DNA of 64,000 nt. Origin: Aquirufa rosea. Lineage in GTDB: Bacteria; Bacteroidota; Bacteroidia; Cytophagales; Spirosomataceae. The stretch lies in contig NZ_SDHY01000001.1 in NCBI RefSeq assembly GCF_004118285.1, forward strand, positions 496,001 to 560,000, in the 5' to 3' direction. This document shows, piece by piece, positions 27,309 through 36,669 of this stretch. The first letter of the stretch is position 1; each line of letters begins with the position of its first letter. A program made the translations under genes and the position numbers. A model generated the notes under the pieces. It was not told the origin of the DNA. It was given only the letters and a program-made list of their open reading frames with translations, and ran no database searches.

Positions 27309-27665
27309 TCAAAATTGACCAGTTTGTAACATCACCAATGTGCAAGCTTCCACGGCAGCTATTCCTGCTGCCTCTAGTCCACTTTCAAGTTCCTGATTTT
27401 CCGTACCTGGATTAAAAATTACCCTCTTGGGATTTATTTGTTTTAAATAATCCAACAAACCTTTTTGGTTTCTAAGGCCCACATATAAGGTCACTGTATG
27501 TACATCCGATTCCATCCATTCTGGTGGATGAATTGTTTGACCCAATAATTCTCCTTTTTTTATTCCTACAAGCACAATTTCATGTCCCTTTTGATGCAAC
27601 ATGTTTGCCGCTAAATAAGCGTACCGTTGCGGATTTAAGGAAGCGCCATAAATTAAAACCTTCAT
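27309..27665 (-). CDS. CoA-binding domain protein (YccU-like)
   Basis: Single CoA_binding_2 (Rossmann) domain of 118 residues. The N-terminal nucleotide loop is VLIYGASLNPQRYAY and the C-terminal signature is EACTLVMLQTGQF. Stand-alone members bind CoA or similar nucleotides; no reaction is established. It is transcribed alone, convergent with purS and divergent from the HNH gene. Confidence 0.85.
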   Translation of the reverse strand: MKVLIYGASLNPQRYAYLAANMLHQKGHEIVLVGIKKGELLGQTIHPPEWMESDVHTVTLYVGLRNQKGLLDYLKQINPKRVIFNPGTENQELESGLEAAGIAAVEACTLVMLQTGQF

Positions 27666-27790
27666 AAAAAATGTTATGATTAAAACTTAACAATATTACT
27701 TATTCTTTTTCGTTTTTAACTTGACTTTTGCAATTCAAAGAATATCTTTATCTTGCAGTGACTACCGTTCTATAATAATTTATTAATACT

Positions 27791-28360
27791 ATGACCGCCT
27801 TAAAAAACTATTGGAATGAGCAATGGGTGCGCATTCTGTTTCCTGAATTTAACAACCAAATTCACTACGAGATTTCAAATTACGGCCGTGTTAAAAGCTT
27901 TCAGAATAATCCTGAAGGAGAATTGATTCAAGGCTCCATGATTCAAGGTTATCGTTCCTTGAATATTCGTTTTCAACAAAAATCTGCCAATAGGTACATC
28001 CACAAATTAGTGGCTGAGAGTTTTGTCCCTAAAAAAAATGAAACCGACCAATTTGTGTTGCATTTGGATCATGACAAAATGAATAACAGAGCTGAAAATT
28101 TAATTTGGGGAAGTAGAAGTATGGTTACGGCACATAACAAAACAAACCCCAAAGTCATCAATCGACAGATACCCAAGAGAACCAAAAATTATAAATTGAC
28201 TGAAAGCAAGGTCTTGATGATTAAAAAGATGTTAAAGTCGGAAAAAAGTCGTTTCAAAATGATTGCCAAGCAATTTGGAATTACTCATACCCAACTGAAT
28301 CGTATCCGATCAGGTGAAAACTGGAAACATGTGAAATTAGAAGAATCAGGAGTTTTATAA
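27791..28360 (+). CDS. Free-standing NUMOD4-HNH endonuclease-like protein
   Basis: Protein of 189 residues. Residues 10-40 match NUMOD4 (HYEISNYGRVKSF), a DNA-binding motif of homing endonucleases. An HNH-like core follows, with His71, His91, Asp93, Asn99 and Asn103 in the VLHLDHDKMNNRAENLIW region. The C-terminus (about 137-180) looks like a small helix-turn-helix (IAKQFGITHTQLNRI). No intron, intein or phage genes are near, so it is either a lone homing nuclease or one recruited as a DNA-binding regulator. Bounded by a strong terminator. Confidence 0.82.
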   Translation: MTALKNYWNEQWVRILFPEFNNQIHYEISNYGRVKSFQNNPEGELIQGSMIQGYRSLNIRFQQKSANRYIHKLVAESFVPKKNETDQFVLHLDHDKMNNRAENLIWGSRSMVTAHNKTNPKVINRQIPKRTKNYKLTESKVLMIKKMLKSEKSRFKMIAKQFGITHTQLNRIRSGENWKHVKLEESGVL

Positions 28361-28388
28361 AAAAGAGCGGTGTTTTCACCGCTCTTTT
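28361..28388. terminator. Bidirectional Rho-independent terminator
   Basis: A perfect 12-bp stem (28361-28372 with 28377-28388) with a TTTT loop, A-run on the left and T-run on the right. It ends the HNH gene (+) and the convergent metF (-). Confidence 0.88.
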
Positions 28389-28391
28389 CTT

Positions 28392-29345
28392 TTAAAATAA
28401 GGCTGAGGCTATGGCCCGAACACTATCCGACTTGCTCATGGTATAAAAATGCAAGGCAGGTACACCTGCTTTGATTAGCTCCTTGCCTTGTTGAATCGCC
28501 CATTCTATACCCACCTGCCTAATCGCAGTCGAGCTGGAAGCTGAAAGTACCGCTGAAGATAGTTCTTTTGGAATGTCTAAATGAAATATAGAAGGTAAAA
28601 CTTCCAATTGCTTAGCCGTAGCTAAAGGTTTTATGCCTGGTATAATAGGCACCTGTATGCCAGCCGAACGACAAGCATCCACAAAATCAAAGTATTTCTG
28701 ATTGTCGAAAAACATTTGAGTTACTACATAATCGGCACCAGCGTCCACCTTCTGCTTCAAGAAATGTATATCCACATCCAAGGAAACTGCCTCAAAATGT
28801 TTTTCTGGATAAGCTGCTACTCCAACACAGAAATTCGTAGGAAAGGATTCTGTTTCCTCATAAAGTAACTGCCCATTGTTCATACGAGCAATTTGCTCCA
28901 CCAACTCATTGGCATAGGCATGCCCACCCAATTTGGGTATAAATCTATCCTCCCCTTTCTCCTGATCTCCACGAAGAGCCAACACATTCTCTATTCCTAA
29001 ATAATGTAAATCGATCAGGAAATCTTCCGTTTCCTCCTTCGTAAAACCGCCACAAATAACATGAGGAACAGCTTCCACTTTGAATTTTTGCATCAGTGCC
29101 GCACAAATCCCCAAGGTTCCTGGACGCTTCCGAATGGGAATACGCTTTATTTCACCATTTATTTCCTTTTCCACGTATTCTTCACGGTGGTAAGTCACTT
29201 CAATAAATGGCGGATTAAACTCCATCAATGGTTCAATATGCCCCATTAATTCTCCCAGATGTTGACCTTTTACTGGCGGAATAATCTCAATAGAAAATAA
29301 TGTTTTACCCCCAGAGCTCTTAAAATATTCAGTTATTTTAGTCAT
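28392..29345 (-). CDS. metF: 5,10-methylenetetrahydrofolate reductase
   Basis: TIM-barrel flavoprotein of 317 residues. Family segments include FSIEIIPP at the start, EVTYHRE, LRGD (ENVLALRGDQEKGE) and the VTQMFFDNQKYFDF active-site region. It reduces methylene-THF to methyl-THF, the methyl donor for the adjacent MetH. Its first codon overlaps the metH stop by one base, so the two steps are encoded together. A terminator closes the unit. Confidence 0.96.
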   Translation of the reverse strand: MTKITEYFKSSGGKTLFSIEIIPPVKGQHLGELMGHIEPLMEFNPPFIEVTYHREEYVEKEINGEIKRIPIRKRPGTLGICAALMQKFKVEAVPHVICGGFTKEETEDFLIDLHYLGIENVLALRGDQEKGEDRFIPKLGGHAYANELVEQIARMNNGQLLYEETESFPTNFCVGVAAYPEKHFEAVSLDVDIHFLKQKVDAGADYVVTQMFFDNQKYFDFVDACRSAGIQVPIIPGIKPLATAKQLEVLPSIFHLDIPKELSSAVLSASSSTAIRQVGIEWAIQQGKELIKAGVPALHFYTMSKSDSVRAIASALF

Positions 29346-32300
29346 TATGCATCATAATTTAACACCGGACTTAACCAACGCTCAATCTCCTCTACAGGCA
29401 TATGCTTACGTTTAGCATAATCCTCCACTTGATCCTTCGTGATTTTACCTAAACCGTAATAAGTAGATTTAGGGTGAGAAAAATAAAAACCTGAAACAGA
29501 AGAGGCAGGATACATGGCATAACTCTCTGTTAATTTGATACCAATTTTCTCCTCGGCATTCAATAATTCAAATAATCGTTTCTTTTCTGTATGATCGGGA
29601 CAAGCGGGATATCCTGGTGCAGGACGAATGCCCACATATTTTTCAGCAATTAACTCCTCGTTGGACAAGTTTTCATCACGCTCATATCCCCAAAACTCCT
29701 TTCTCACCCGCTCATGCATTAATTCAGCAAATGCTTCGGCCAATCTGTCTGCCAAAGCCTTGACCATGATGGAATTATAGTCATCATGGGCATGATCATA
29801 CTTTTCTAGTAATGCTTCAATCCCAATGCCAGCTGTCACAGCAAATGCCCCCACATAATCCGTCAATCCTGTCTCCAATGGCGCCACAAAATCACTTAAA
29901 CAATGGTTAGCTAAATTGGCCGCTTTTACATTTTGCTGGCGTAAATGATGTAACCATTGGCTTGAATCGCTGTGCTCATCTTTCTTAACAATCTCATATT
30001 GAGTATGCACATGTTCTCCATGTTTCTCACAGGCCACTTTCGTTTCCTTACTAATTACCTCATGCAAAATAATGTCATCTCCGTAGGCATTAGCTGGGAA
30101 AAAACCAATAGCTGCTCTGGCTTTCAGCGATTTATCACGTACAATCTCATCCAATAAATTTCGAGCATCTTGATACAGCTTTTTAGCCTCATGTCCCACC
30201 ACCTCATCGTCAAAAATGCGTGGGTATTTTCCACTCAACTGCCAAGTAGCAAAGAATGGTGTCCAATCGATATATGGCACAATTTCTTCCAAGGAATAAT
30301 CTTCAAAATATTTCACTCCCAAAAAGCTAGGCTGATGGGCAGAAAAATCTGACCAATCGATTCCTCTTCGTTTTTGTCGAGCTTGCTCAATTGTTAAATA
30401 ATTCTTTTCCTGTTGGCGAGCAGCGTGCTGTACCCGAATTTGAGCATATTCTGCCTTGATCTCTTGGAATATTTCCTGCTGGGATAATTCACTCTGCAAT
30501 AGTCTTCCCGCTACTGGCACCGATCTAGAGGCATCCAATACATGTATCACTGGACCATCATAGTGTGGATCTATCTTCACCGCAGTATGCAAACGAGAAG
30601 TTGTAGCTCCTCCAATTAACAAAGGAATTGTAAAGCCCATCCGCTTCATCTCTTTAGCTACATAAACCATCTCATCCAAACTTGGAGTGATCAATCCGGA
30701 AAGTCCAATGATGTCCACCTGATGTTCCTTAGCCGCAGCTAAAATCTTATCACAGGAAACCATGACCCCTAAATCAATCACCTCATAATTATTGCATGCC
30801 AAAACCACACCCACAATATTTTTTCCAATATCATGTACGTCACCCTTAACAGTCGCCAAAAGTATTTTCCCTGCTGATGAACTCTCTCCAACTTGTTTTT
30901 CCGATTCAATGAAAGGTAATAAATAAGCTACCGCTTTTTTCATCACTCTAGCAGATTTTACTACCTGAGGTAAAAACATTTTACCCGAACCAAATAAGTC
31001 GCCAACCACATTCATTCCGTCCATCAAAGGACCCTCTATCACCTCAATAGGCCTATCTACTAACTTTCTAGCTTCCTCGGTATCCTCATCAATAAACTCC
31101 GTTAAACCTTTAATCAAAGCATGTTCCAAACGCTTGTTTACCGTCAATTTCCTCCAAGCATCATCCACCACTTGTTCTTTTCCTGCCGACTTAACCGTAT
31201 CAGCGAAGGCCACTAATTTTTCAGTAGCATCCGGATTTCTATTTAAAAGCACATCTTCACACAAATCCCTTAAAGGCTGAGATATTTCATCGTAAACGCC
31301 CAATTGGCTTGCATTAACTATACCCATATCCATCCCTGCCTTAATAGCATAATATAGGAATACGGTATGCATGGCCTCACGCACCACCTCATTTCCTCGG
31401 AAGGAAAATGAGATATTGGAAACTCCACCCGAAACCTTTGCCAAAGGCAAGTTTTTCTTGATCCAAGAGGTAGCTTGAATGAAGTCTATCGCATAATTGT
31501 TATGCTCTTCCATTCCCGTGGCTACGGTTAAGATGTTAGGGTCAAAAATGATGTCTTGAGGTGGAAAATCCACTTCATTAACTAAAATATTATAAGCTCT
31601 TTGACAAATTTCAATTCGGCGTTGGTAAGAATCTGCTTGTCCTTGCTCATCAAAAGCCATAACCACCACCGATGCTCCATATCGTTTAACCTTATGGGCT
31701 AATTCTTTAAATCGTTCTTCTCCTTCTTTCAAAGAGATGGAGTTTACTACCGATTTTCCTTGAACACATTTCAATCCAGCCTCAATCACTTCCCATTTGG
31801 AAGAGTCAATCATAATGGGTAAGCGAGAGATATCGGGCTCTGCCATCAATAAATTAAGGAATTTAGGCATCATTTGAACCCCATCAATCATACCCTCATC
31901 CAAATTCACATCCAAAATTTGAGCACCTCCATCTACTTGCTCTCGAGCAATAGCAATGGCTTCCTCAAAATTCTCCTCTCGAATCAATCGAGCAAATTTC
32001 TTAGAACCCGTCACATTACAACGCTCCCCGATATTGACAAAATTGGTCAATTCCGTGATTTCCAAAGGCTCTAAACCTGACAGTTTCTGATGTTGATTAA
32101 CAGGAGGCAATATCCTTGGTGCATATTTAGCAGCAGTTTCTGCAATCAATTGAATATGTGCGGGTGTAGTACCGCAACATCCTCCGATGATATTGATAAA
32201 ACCATGTTGCAAATAATCCTCAATCACCTCCGCCATTTGCTCAGGGCTTTGGTCGTATTCCCCCATTTCATTGGGCAAACCTGCATTGGGGTGCGCAGAA

Positions 32301-33106
32301 ACATAAAATGGCGATTTATCTGCCAAGGTCTTGATATATGGACGCATTAAATCTGCCCCCAAAGCACAGTTGAGTCCCACAGACAACAAAGGCATATGAG
32401 CGATGGAAGCTAAAAATGCCTCCGTAGTTTGACCAGACAATGTCCTTCCAGAAGCATCGGTGATGGTACCAGAAACCATAACAGGCAAATAAGGTCGCGC
32501 AGGATGCTGCTGAAAATATTGATCAATAGCAAAAAGGGCTGCCTTAGCATTCAAGGTATCAAAAACAGTTTCCACCAAGAGTAAATCCACTCCACCGTCC
32601 ACAAGACCTCTCACCTGTTCTTGGTAAGCCTCTACTAATTCATCGAAAGATATAGCACGGTAGCCCGGATCATTTACATCAGGGGAAAGGGATAGGGTCC
32701 TATTGGTAGGCCCTATTGAACCAGCCACATAACGGGGTTGATTCGGAGTCTTTGATGTGTAAACATCGGCAACTTCCTTGGCTATTTTGGCCGACTGAAA
32801 ATTCAGTTCATATACCAAATCTTCCATATGATAATCCGCCATGGCCACAGAAGTTCCTGAAAAGGTATTGGTCTCCGCTATATCGGCACCTGCCTCAAAA
32901 TATTTGGCATGAATTTCTTTGATAACATCTGGACGAGTTAAAGAGAGTAAATCATTATTCCCCTTAACTTCATGGGGAAAATCTTTGAATCGTTCACCTC
33001 GGTAATCGGCATCTGTTAACTGGTACTGTTGAATTAATGAACCCATGGCACCATCAAGCACCAAGATTCTTTCTTTCAATCTATCCAAGATATTTTGTTT
33101 CTGCAT
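29345..33106 (-). CDS. metH: Cobalamin-dependent methionine synthase
   Basis: Full modular MetH of 1253 residues. In order: the homocysteine-binding barrel with zinc motif GGCCGTTP near 307, the methyl-THF (pterin) barrel (about 355-615), the cobalamin domain with the B12 histidine in [11 protein letters not shown] near 756, and the reactivation domain with [11 protein letters not shown] near 1160. It methylates homocysteine to methionine. metF follows directly. The leader is short, with a 21-bp dyad but no recognisable SAM or cobalamin riboswitch. The organism needs B12 or makes it elsewhere. Confidence 0.97.
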   Translation of the reverse strand: MQKQNILDRLKERILVLDGAMGSLIQQYQLTDADYRGERFKDFPHEVKGNNDLLSLTRPDVIKEIHAKYFEAGADIAETNTFSGTSVAMADYHMEDLVYELNFQSAKIAKEVADVYTSKTPNQPRYVAGSIGPTNRTLSLSPDVNDPGYRAISFDELVEAYQEQVRGLVDGGVDLLLVETVFDTLNAKAALFAIDQYFQQHPARPYLPVMVSGTITDASGRTLSGQTTEAFLASIAHMPLLSVGLNCALGADLMRPYIKTLADKSPFYVSAHPNAGLPNEMGEYDQSPEQMAEVIEDYLQHGFINIIGGCCGTTPAHIQLIAETAAKYAPRILPPVNQHQKLSGLEPLEITELTNFVNIGERCNVTGSKKFARLIREENFEEAIAIAREQVDGGAQILDVNLDEGMIDGVQMMPKFLNLLMAEPDISRLPIMIDSSKWEVIEAGLKCVQGKSVVNSISLKEGEERFKELAHKVKRYGASVVVMAFDEQGQADSYQRRIEICQRAYNILVNEVDFPPQDIIFDPNILTVATGMEEHNNYAIDFIQATSWIKKNLPLAKVSGGVSNISFSFRGNEVVREAMHTVFLYYAIKAGMDMGIVNASQLGVYDEISQPLRDLCEDVLLNRNPDATEKLVAFADTVKSAGKEQVVDDAWRKLTVNKRLEHALIKGLTEFIDEDTEEARKLVDRPIEVIEGPLMDGMNVVGDLFGSGKMFLPQVVKSARVMKKAVAYLLPFIESEKQVGESSSAGKILLATVKGDVHDIGKNIVGVVLACNNYEVIDLGVMVSCDKILAAAKEHQVDIIGLSGLITPSLDEMVYVAKEMKRMGFTIPLLIGGATTSRLHTAVKIDPHYDGPVIHVLDASRSVPVAGRLLQSELSQQEIFQEIKAEYAQIRVQHAARQQEKNYLTIEQARQKRRGIDWSDFSAHQPSFLGVKYFEDYSLEEIVPYIDWTPFFATWQLSGKYPRIFDDEVVGHEAKKLYQDARNLLDEIVRDKSLKARAAIGFFPANAYGDDIILHEVISKETKVACEKHGEHVHTQYEIVKKDEHSDSSQWLHHLRQQNVKAANLANHCLSDFVAPLETGLTDYVGAFAVTAGIGIEALLEKYDHAHDDYNSIMVKALADRLAEAFAELMHERVRKEFWGYERDENLSNEELIAEKYVGIRPAPGYPACPDHTEKKRLFELLNAEEKIGIKLTESYAMYPASSVSGFYFSHPKSTYYGLGKITKDQVEDYAKRKHMPVEEIERWLSPVLNYDA

Positions 33107-33120
33107 ATATATACTAGTCT

Positions 33121-33141
33121 CCGAATCATTAAATAATTCGG
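33121..33141. promoter_or_regulatory. 21-bp dyad upstream of metH
   Basis: Arms CCGAATCATT (33121-33130) and AATAATTCGG (33132-33141) are complementary with one mismatch around a single central base. It lies 15-35 bases before the metH start, where a repressor site or short mRNA hairpin could act. Confidence 0.4.
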
Positions 33142-33203
33142 ATAATCTTATTAAAATCCAATAAAGATACAGCTTTTGAAGCTTCTAATGAAGAAAAATT
33201 AAG

Positions 33204-33956
33204 CTAAAGGAACCCTAATTTCTTTATTTTTTCCAAATCGGCCGGACTATCTATTCCCACTGTCTCATGCTGGGTTTGAATCAATTTAATTTGAAAACCA
33301 TGCTGCAACCAGCGCAACTGTTCTAGCATTTCAGCCTTTTCCAAACTTGAAACAGGCAAGGAACTCAATCGAGGTAATACATCCGCACGATAGGCATATA
33401 AACCAATGTGCTTGTAAAATCGATGATGATCAAACCAGTCTTCCGTAGCTACTCCTCTTAAATAAGGAATCGTTTGACGTGAAAAATACAAAGCATTCTG
33501 CTGATCGTCCATAACTACCTTTGGAACATTTGTGTTGAACAAAGTCAATTCATCATGAATCTCTTTGACTAAGGTGAGTATAGGTGCATTACTGGTAAAT
33601 CCAGAACTCAATTCCATCAATTGATCTGGGTTTATAAAGGGCTCATCTCCTTGAATATTAACCAAATAATCAATAGACCCATCCAACTTAGTCAAAACTT
33701 CGGCACAACGGTCCGTACCTGATTGGTGGGCTGAATCCGTCATCATAACCTCTGCTCCAAACTTTTTAGCCACTGAAAATATTCGCTCATCATCAGTAGC
33801 AATTATAATCCTCTCCCAACCAGCCACAGATGCTACTTGATCGTAGGTTCTCTGTATCATGGGCTTACCTCCTAAATCCACTAGGGGTTTTCCAGGAAAA
33901 CGAGTAGATGCATACCTTGCAGGAATCACAGCGACGACTTTTTTACCTTGCATCAT
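33204..33956 (-). CDS. kdsB: 3-deoxy-manno-octulosonate cytidylyltransferase
   Basis: CMP-KDO synthetase of 250 residues. The N-terminal nucleotide-binding motif reads VIPARYASTRFPGKPL, followed by GGKPMIQRTYD, and NIQGDEPFI lies in mid-protein. It activates KDO with CTP for lipopolysaccharide core synthesis in the cytosol. The frame continues upstream to 34001, but those 15 residues are not KdsB-like; the Met-Met pair at 33956 begins the conserved region. Divergent from the gene at 34005. Other kds genes are not in the window. Confidence 0.94.
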   Translation of the reverse strand: MMQGKKVVAVIPARYASTRFPGKPLVDLGGKPMIQRTYDQVASVAGWERIIIATDDERIFSVAKKFGAEVMMTDSAHQSGTDRCAEVLTKLDGSIDYLVNIQGDEPFINPDQLMELSSGFTSNAPILTLVKEIHDELTLFNTNVPKVVMDDQQNALYFSRQTIPYLRGVATEDWFDHHRFYKHIGLYAYRADVLPRLSSLPVSSLEKAEMLEQLRWLQHGFQIKLIQTQHETVGIDSPADLEKIKKLGFL

Positions 33957-34004
33957 ATCCAGATGTACGTTAATTGATAGAATATTGTCAAATTTGCACA
34001 TTAT

Positions 34005-34781
34005 TTGCCTAGAAACCTTTCATCCCTCTTGAAAAAAAAATTCACATACCGTTTTGATAAAGCCATTTGGAGTTTAGGTTATTGGGGTAATCCAGATCAG
34101 CCTAAATTATGGATTGAGTCCAAAGATATCGAGTCAGGGAACTGGTTTAGTTATGAATTCCAAACGAATGAACTTTATCCAATGACAAATAGTCCTTCCC
34201 ATCACAGTCACCTTCAATGGCTCGTGGGAAGGCCAACCTTAGGCATATTTGTCCGTCTGCAATCAGGCAAAAACCCTGGAATAGAGGCCATAGAGGCATA
34301 CCAGATGTCTGATGGAAAACTGGCCTATGCCGTTCCATGCCAAATGGCTAAAATTATTACTGAAGAACAAATTTTCATACAACAAAAAGAAGGAGGATTT
34401 TACCTTGATTTGGATTCAGGGCAGTTTTCTAACTTAAAAACTGATAAAACGTCTGTCCATTTTCAATTCGAAAGCCCTACACATATCGAAGATAGTCAAG
34501 AACAATTTCAGGCTTTCAAACAATTTTTTCACCTAAAATTCAGTTTAGAGATTGGCAAGGGTTTAGATTATTGGGAAGGCAAGGATAAGCTGATATTTTC
34601 TTATTATCTTTACGACGGTGCTTGGAAAAATTTTCTTTTGGTCTGTGACCTAGATTTCCAGATAATATTGCATGAATTTTTGGAAGAAGGCGAATTGATG
34701 GGTTATCATACATTTCAAATCTTCCAAAACAATTTATTATTTATTCAACACAAGCAACAACTAGAAATTTATGAATTTTAA
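34005..34781 (+). CDS. Uncharacterised protein, possibly DUF4905-like
   Basis: Protein of up to 258 residues that I do not firmly recognise. It is rich in aromatic residues and short beta-strand-like segments (FTYRFDKAIWSLGYW, then HLQWLVGRPTLGIFV), with no signal peptide or membrane segment. The pattern recalls the DUF4905 proteins of Cytophagales, but that is a weak impression. The start is uncertain: TTG at 34005 or TTG at 34029; no early ATG exists. Its end overlaps the LysM gene by 11 bases, so it belongs to the same transcript. Confidence 0.6.
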   Translation: MPRNLSSLLKKKFTYRFDKAIWSLGYWGNPDQPKLWIESKDIESGNWFSYEFQTNELYPMTNSPSHHSHLQWLVGRPTLGIFVRLQSGKNPGIEAIEAYQMSDGKLAYAVPCQMAKIITEEQIFIQQKEGGFYLDLDSGQFSNLKTDKTSVHFQFESPTHIEDSQEQFQAFKQFFHLKFSLEIGKGLDYWEGKDKLIFSYYLYDGAWKNFLLVCDLDFQIILHEFLEEGELMGYHTFQIFQNNLLFIQHKQQLEIYEF

Positions 34782-35715
34782 ATCAACCATACTCTGTTTA
34801 TTCTTGGGCTTATTTATCGTTTTTCAGGCAAATTCCATAGCAGTGGATTCTTTAGGCCTAAAAAAAGAAAACAATAAAACTTATGTGGTATTTAAAGTAG
34901 GACCTAAGCAATCGCTTTTTTCCATACTACGTCGATATAATTTATCCTTGACTGAATTCAAGCAAGTTAATCCTGAAATTGCCATTCCTGTTAAAACAGG
35001 AGAATTGGTATTCATTCCTCTACATTATTTGGAAGAAAGTCCTAGTATTCTTAAAACCATCGATAAGCCTAATGAAACGGCAATGGCTCCTAGCCCCAAT
35101 GAAAAATTAGTAGAAGAAGGCAATAAATCTGACAAAGGCATACACATTGTAGCACGTAGACAAGGTCTGTTGACCATCGCGAACATGCATCAGGTAACCA
35201 TGGCTCAAATCAGAAAATGGAATAACCTTACTTCTGACAGACTGCAGGAAGGTCAGCGCTTAATAGTGGCAGAACCAAGCGGTTCCACCAGCATTGATAA
35301 AACTAGTTTATTGCCTAGCAAAAATGAAAAAGCTAGCGCAGCTGTCGAGTCCAAAATTGACATGACGCTTCCTCCTACAAAAGAAAGCACGGCCAATACT
35401 GCTCCCAACACAGCTGATGCTACAGCTACTACAAGTTCAGAGGGAATCCGCAAAACCATTGAAACCGGAATTGCTGAACTAATCGATGTACCAGATAACT
35501 CAGGTAAATATCTTGCCTTACATAAATCAGCACCTATCGGTACCTTAGTTTTGGTCAAAAACCTAGCCAATAATCAAAGTATTTGGGTAAAGGTGATAGG
35601 AAGATTACCCAATACTGACAACAAAGTGGTCATTAAATTGTCTCCTAAAGCATTTGAAAGATTAAATGCTGTAGACAAAAGAATTCGAGCAGAGATCAGT
35701 TATTTAGTACAATAA
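34771..35715 (+). CDS. Secreted protein with two LysM domains and an RlpA-like barrel
   Basis: Protein of 314 residues with a signal peptide (about 1-23). Two LysM-type segments follow: VGPKQSLFSILRRYNLSLTE at about 43-62 with the rest to about 87, and ARRQGLLTIANMHQVTMAQI near 128-147. A low-complexity Ser/Thr/Ala linker leads to a C-terminal double-psi beta-barrel like RlpA (GTLVLVKNLANNQSIWVKV). It probably binds peptidoglycan in the periplasm. The acidic catalytic residues of RlpA transglycosylases are not evident, so it may be structural. Overlaps its upstream neighbour. Confidence 0.8.
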   Translation: MNFKSTILCLFLGLFIVFQANSIAVDSLGLKKENNKTYVVFKVGPKQSLFSILRRYNLSLTEFKQVNPEIAIPVKTGELVFIPLHYLEESPSILKTIDKPNETAMAPSPNEKLVEEGNKSDKGIHIVARRQGLLTIANMHQVTMAQIRKWNNLTSDRLQEGQRLIVAEPSGSTSIDKTSLLPSKNEKASAAVESKIDMTLPPTKESTANTAPNTADATATTSSEGIRKTIETGIAELIDVPDNSGKYLALHKSAPIGTLVLVKNLANNQSIWVKVIGRLPNTDNKVVIKLSPKAFERLNAVDKRIRAEISYLVQ

Positions 35716-35717
35716 AC

Positions 35718-35882
35718 ATGGCAAAGCGTAAAAGGCCAATAACGCTAGGGAATATTGTTTTTGAAGTGTTATTTATTTTATCCTACCCATTCATAGCAGT
35801 ATTTTCTGTGCTAGTAACCATCTTAGTATGGATATTTTCTTTACCCTCTAAAATTATCGCCTTCTTTGGATCAAAAAAATAA
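35718..35882 (+). CDS. Small 54-residue membrane protein
   Basis: An ATG two bases after the LysM gene stop opens a 54-codon frame ending TAA at 35880-35882. The product begins with a basic head (MAKRKRPITLG), has one long or two short hydrophobic stretches (about residues 12-42) and ends with a basic tail (FFGSKK), the profile of a single-pass membrane peptide. It fills what would otherwise be a gap of about 150 bases in a compact operon and overlaps the next gene's TTG start by 17 bases. Function unknown. Confidence 0.62.
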   Translation: MAKRKRPITLGNIVFEVLFILSYPFIAVFSVLVTILVWIFSLPSKIIAFFGSKK

Positions 35883-36669
35883 AGGATTGTCAAATGAATT
35901 GATTGAGCTGCTGGACGAAAAAGTAGCTTTCTTCAATCATCCTAGATTTATTGAACATGATCCTATTTCTATTCCTCATCTGTTTACTCGGAAACAGGAT
36001 ATCGAAATCATGGGCCTTTGGATAGCGATGCTAGCCTGGGGACAAAGAAAAACGATTTTACAAAAGGGACATGAACTCATTGAATTAATGGATGGAAATC
36101 CCCATCAATTCATATTACAGCATCAGGAAATTGATTTGAAGCGATTTGAACGCTTTAGACATCGAACCTTTCATTTAACAGATACCTTATATTTTATTCA
36201 TTTTTTCCAAAAGCATTACCAACAACATGATAGTTTAGAAAGTGCATTCACTTTGAATGGATTTTCAACTGAAAATAAAGATATTGGACCTGCATTAAAT
36301 CAGTTCTATACCTATTTTTTTGATGAACCATGGGCACCTCAGAGAACCCAAAAGCATATAGCTGCACCCATGAAAAATTCAGCTTGCAAGCGCTTGTGTA
36401 TGTTTTTAAGATGGATGGTCAGAAAAGACAATGCTGGAGTAGATTTTGGCATTTGGTCAAGTATATCTCCTGCCCAACTAGTATGTCCTTTGGATGTTCA
36501 TTCGCAAAGAACCGCTGAAAAATTAGGTTTGGTAAGTGGTGGACCAAGTAATTGGAAAAAGGCCATAGAATTAACCAATGTATTAAAACAAGTAAACTCA
36601 ACAGACCCTACCCGATATGACTTTGCTCTTTATGGTATGGGAATAGAAGATAAAACGACATGGAAATAA
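35866..36669 (+). CDS. TIGR02757 (DUF2400) family protein
   Basis: Protein of 267 residues matching the TIGR02757 family, common in Bacteroidota and spirochaetes and of unknown function. Visible family segments are FNHPRFIEHDPISIPHLF, MLAWGQRKTI, FRHRTFH and CPLDVHSQRTAEKLGL. The last of these resembles a helix-hairpin-helix DNA glycosylase-like region, but that is only a hint. The start is TTG at 35866, overlapping the small membrane gene; a later TTG at 35887 is possible. Its stop overlaps the next gene by 10 bases. Confidence 0.82.
   Translation: MDQKNKGLSNELIELLDEKVAFFNHPRFIEHDPISIPHLFTRKQDIEIMGLWIAMLAWGQRKTILQKGHELIELMDGNPHQFILQHQEIDLKRFERFRHRTFHLTDTLYFIHFFQKHYQQHDSLESAFTLNGFSTENKDIGPALNQFYTYFFDEPWAPQRTQKHIAAPMKNSACKRLCMFLRWMVRKDNAGVDFGIWSSISPAQLVCPLDVHSQRTAEKLGLVSGGPSNWKKAIELTNVLKQVNSTDPTRYDFALYGMGIEDKTTWK

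Noticed and set aside
33107-33203. SAM or cobalamin riboswitch before metH
   Set aside because: The spacer is only 97 bases and shows no conserved riboswitch core, only a 21-bp dyad.
33957-34001. Fifteen-residue upstream extension of kdsB
   Set aside because: The extra residues are not KdsB-like and would push into the start region of the divergent gene; the Met-Met pair at 33956 fits the family.
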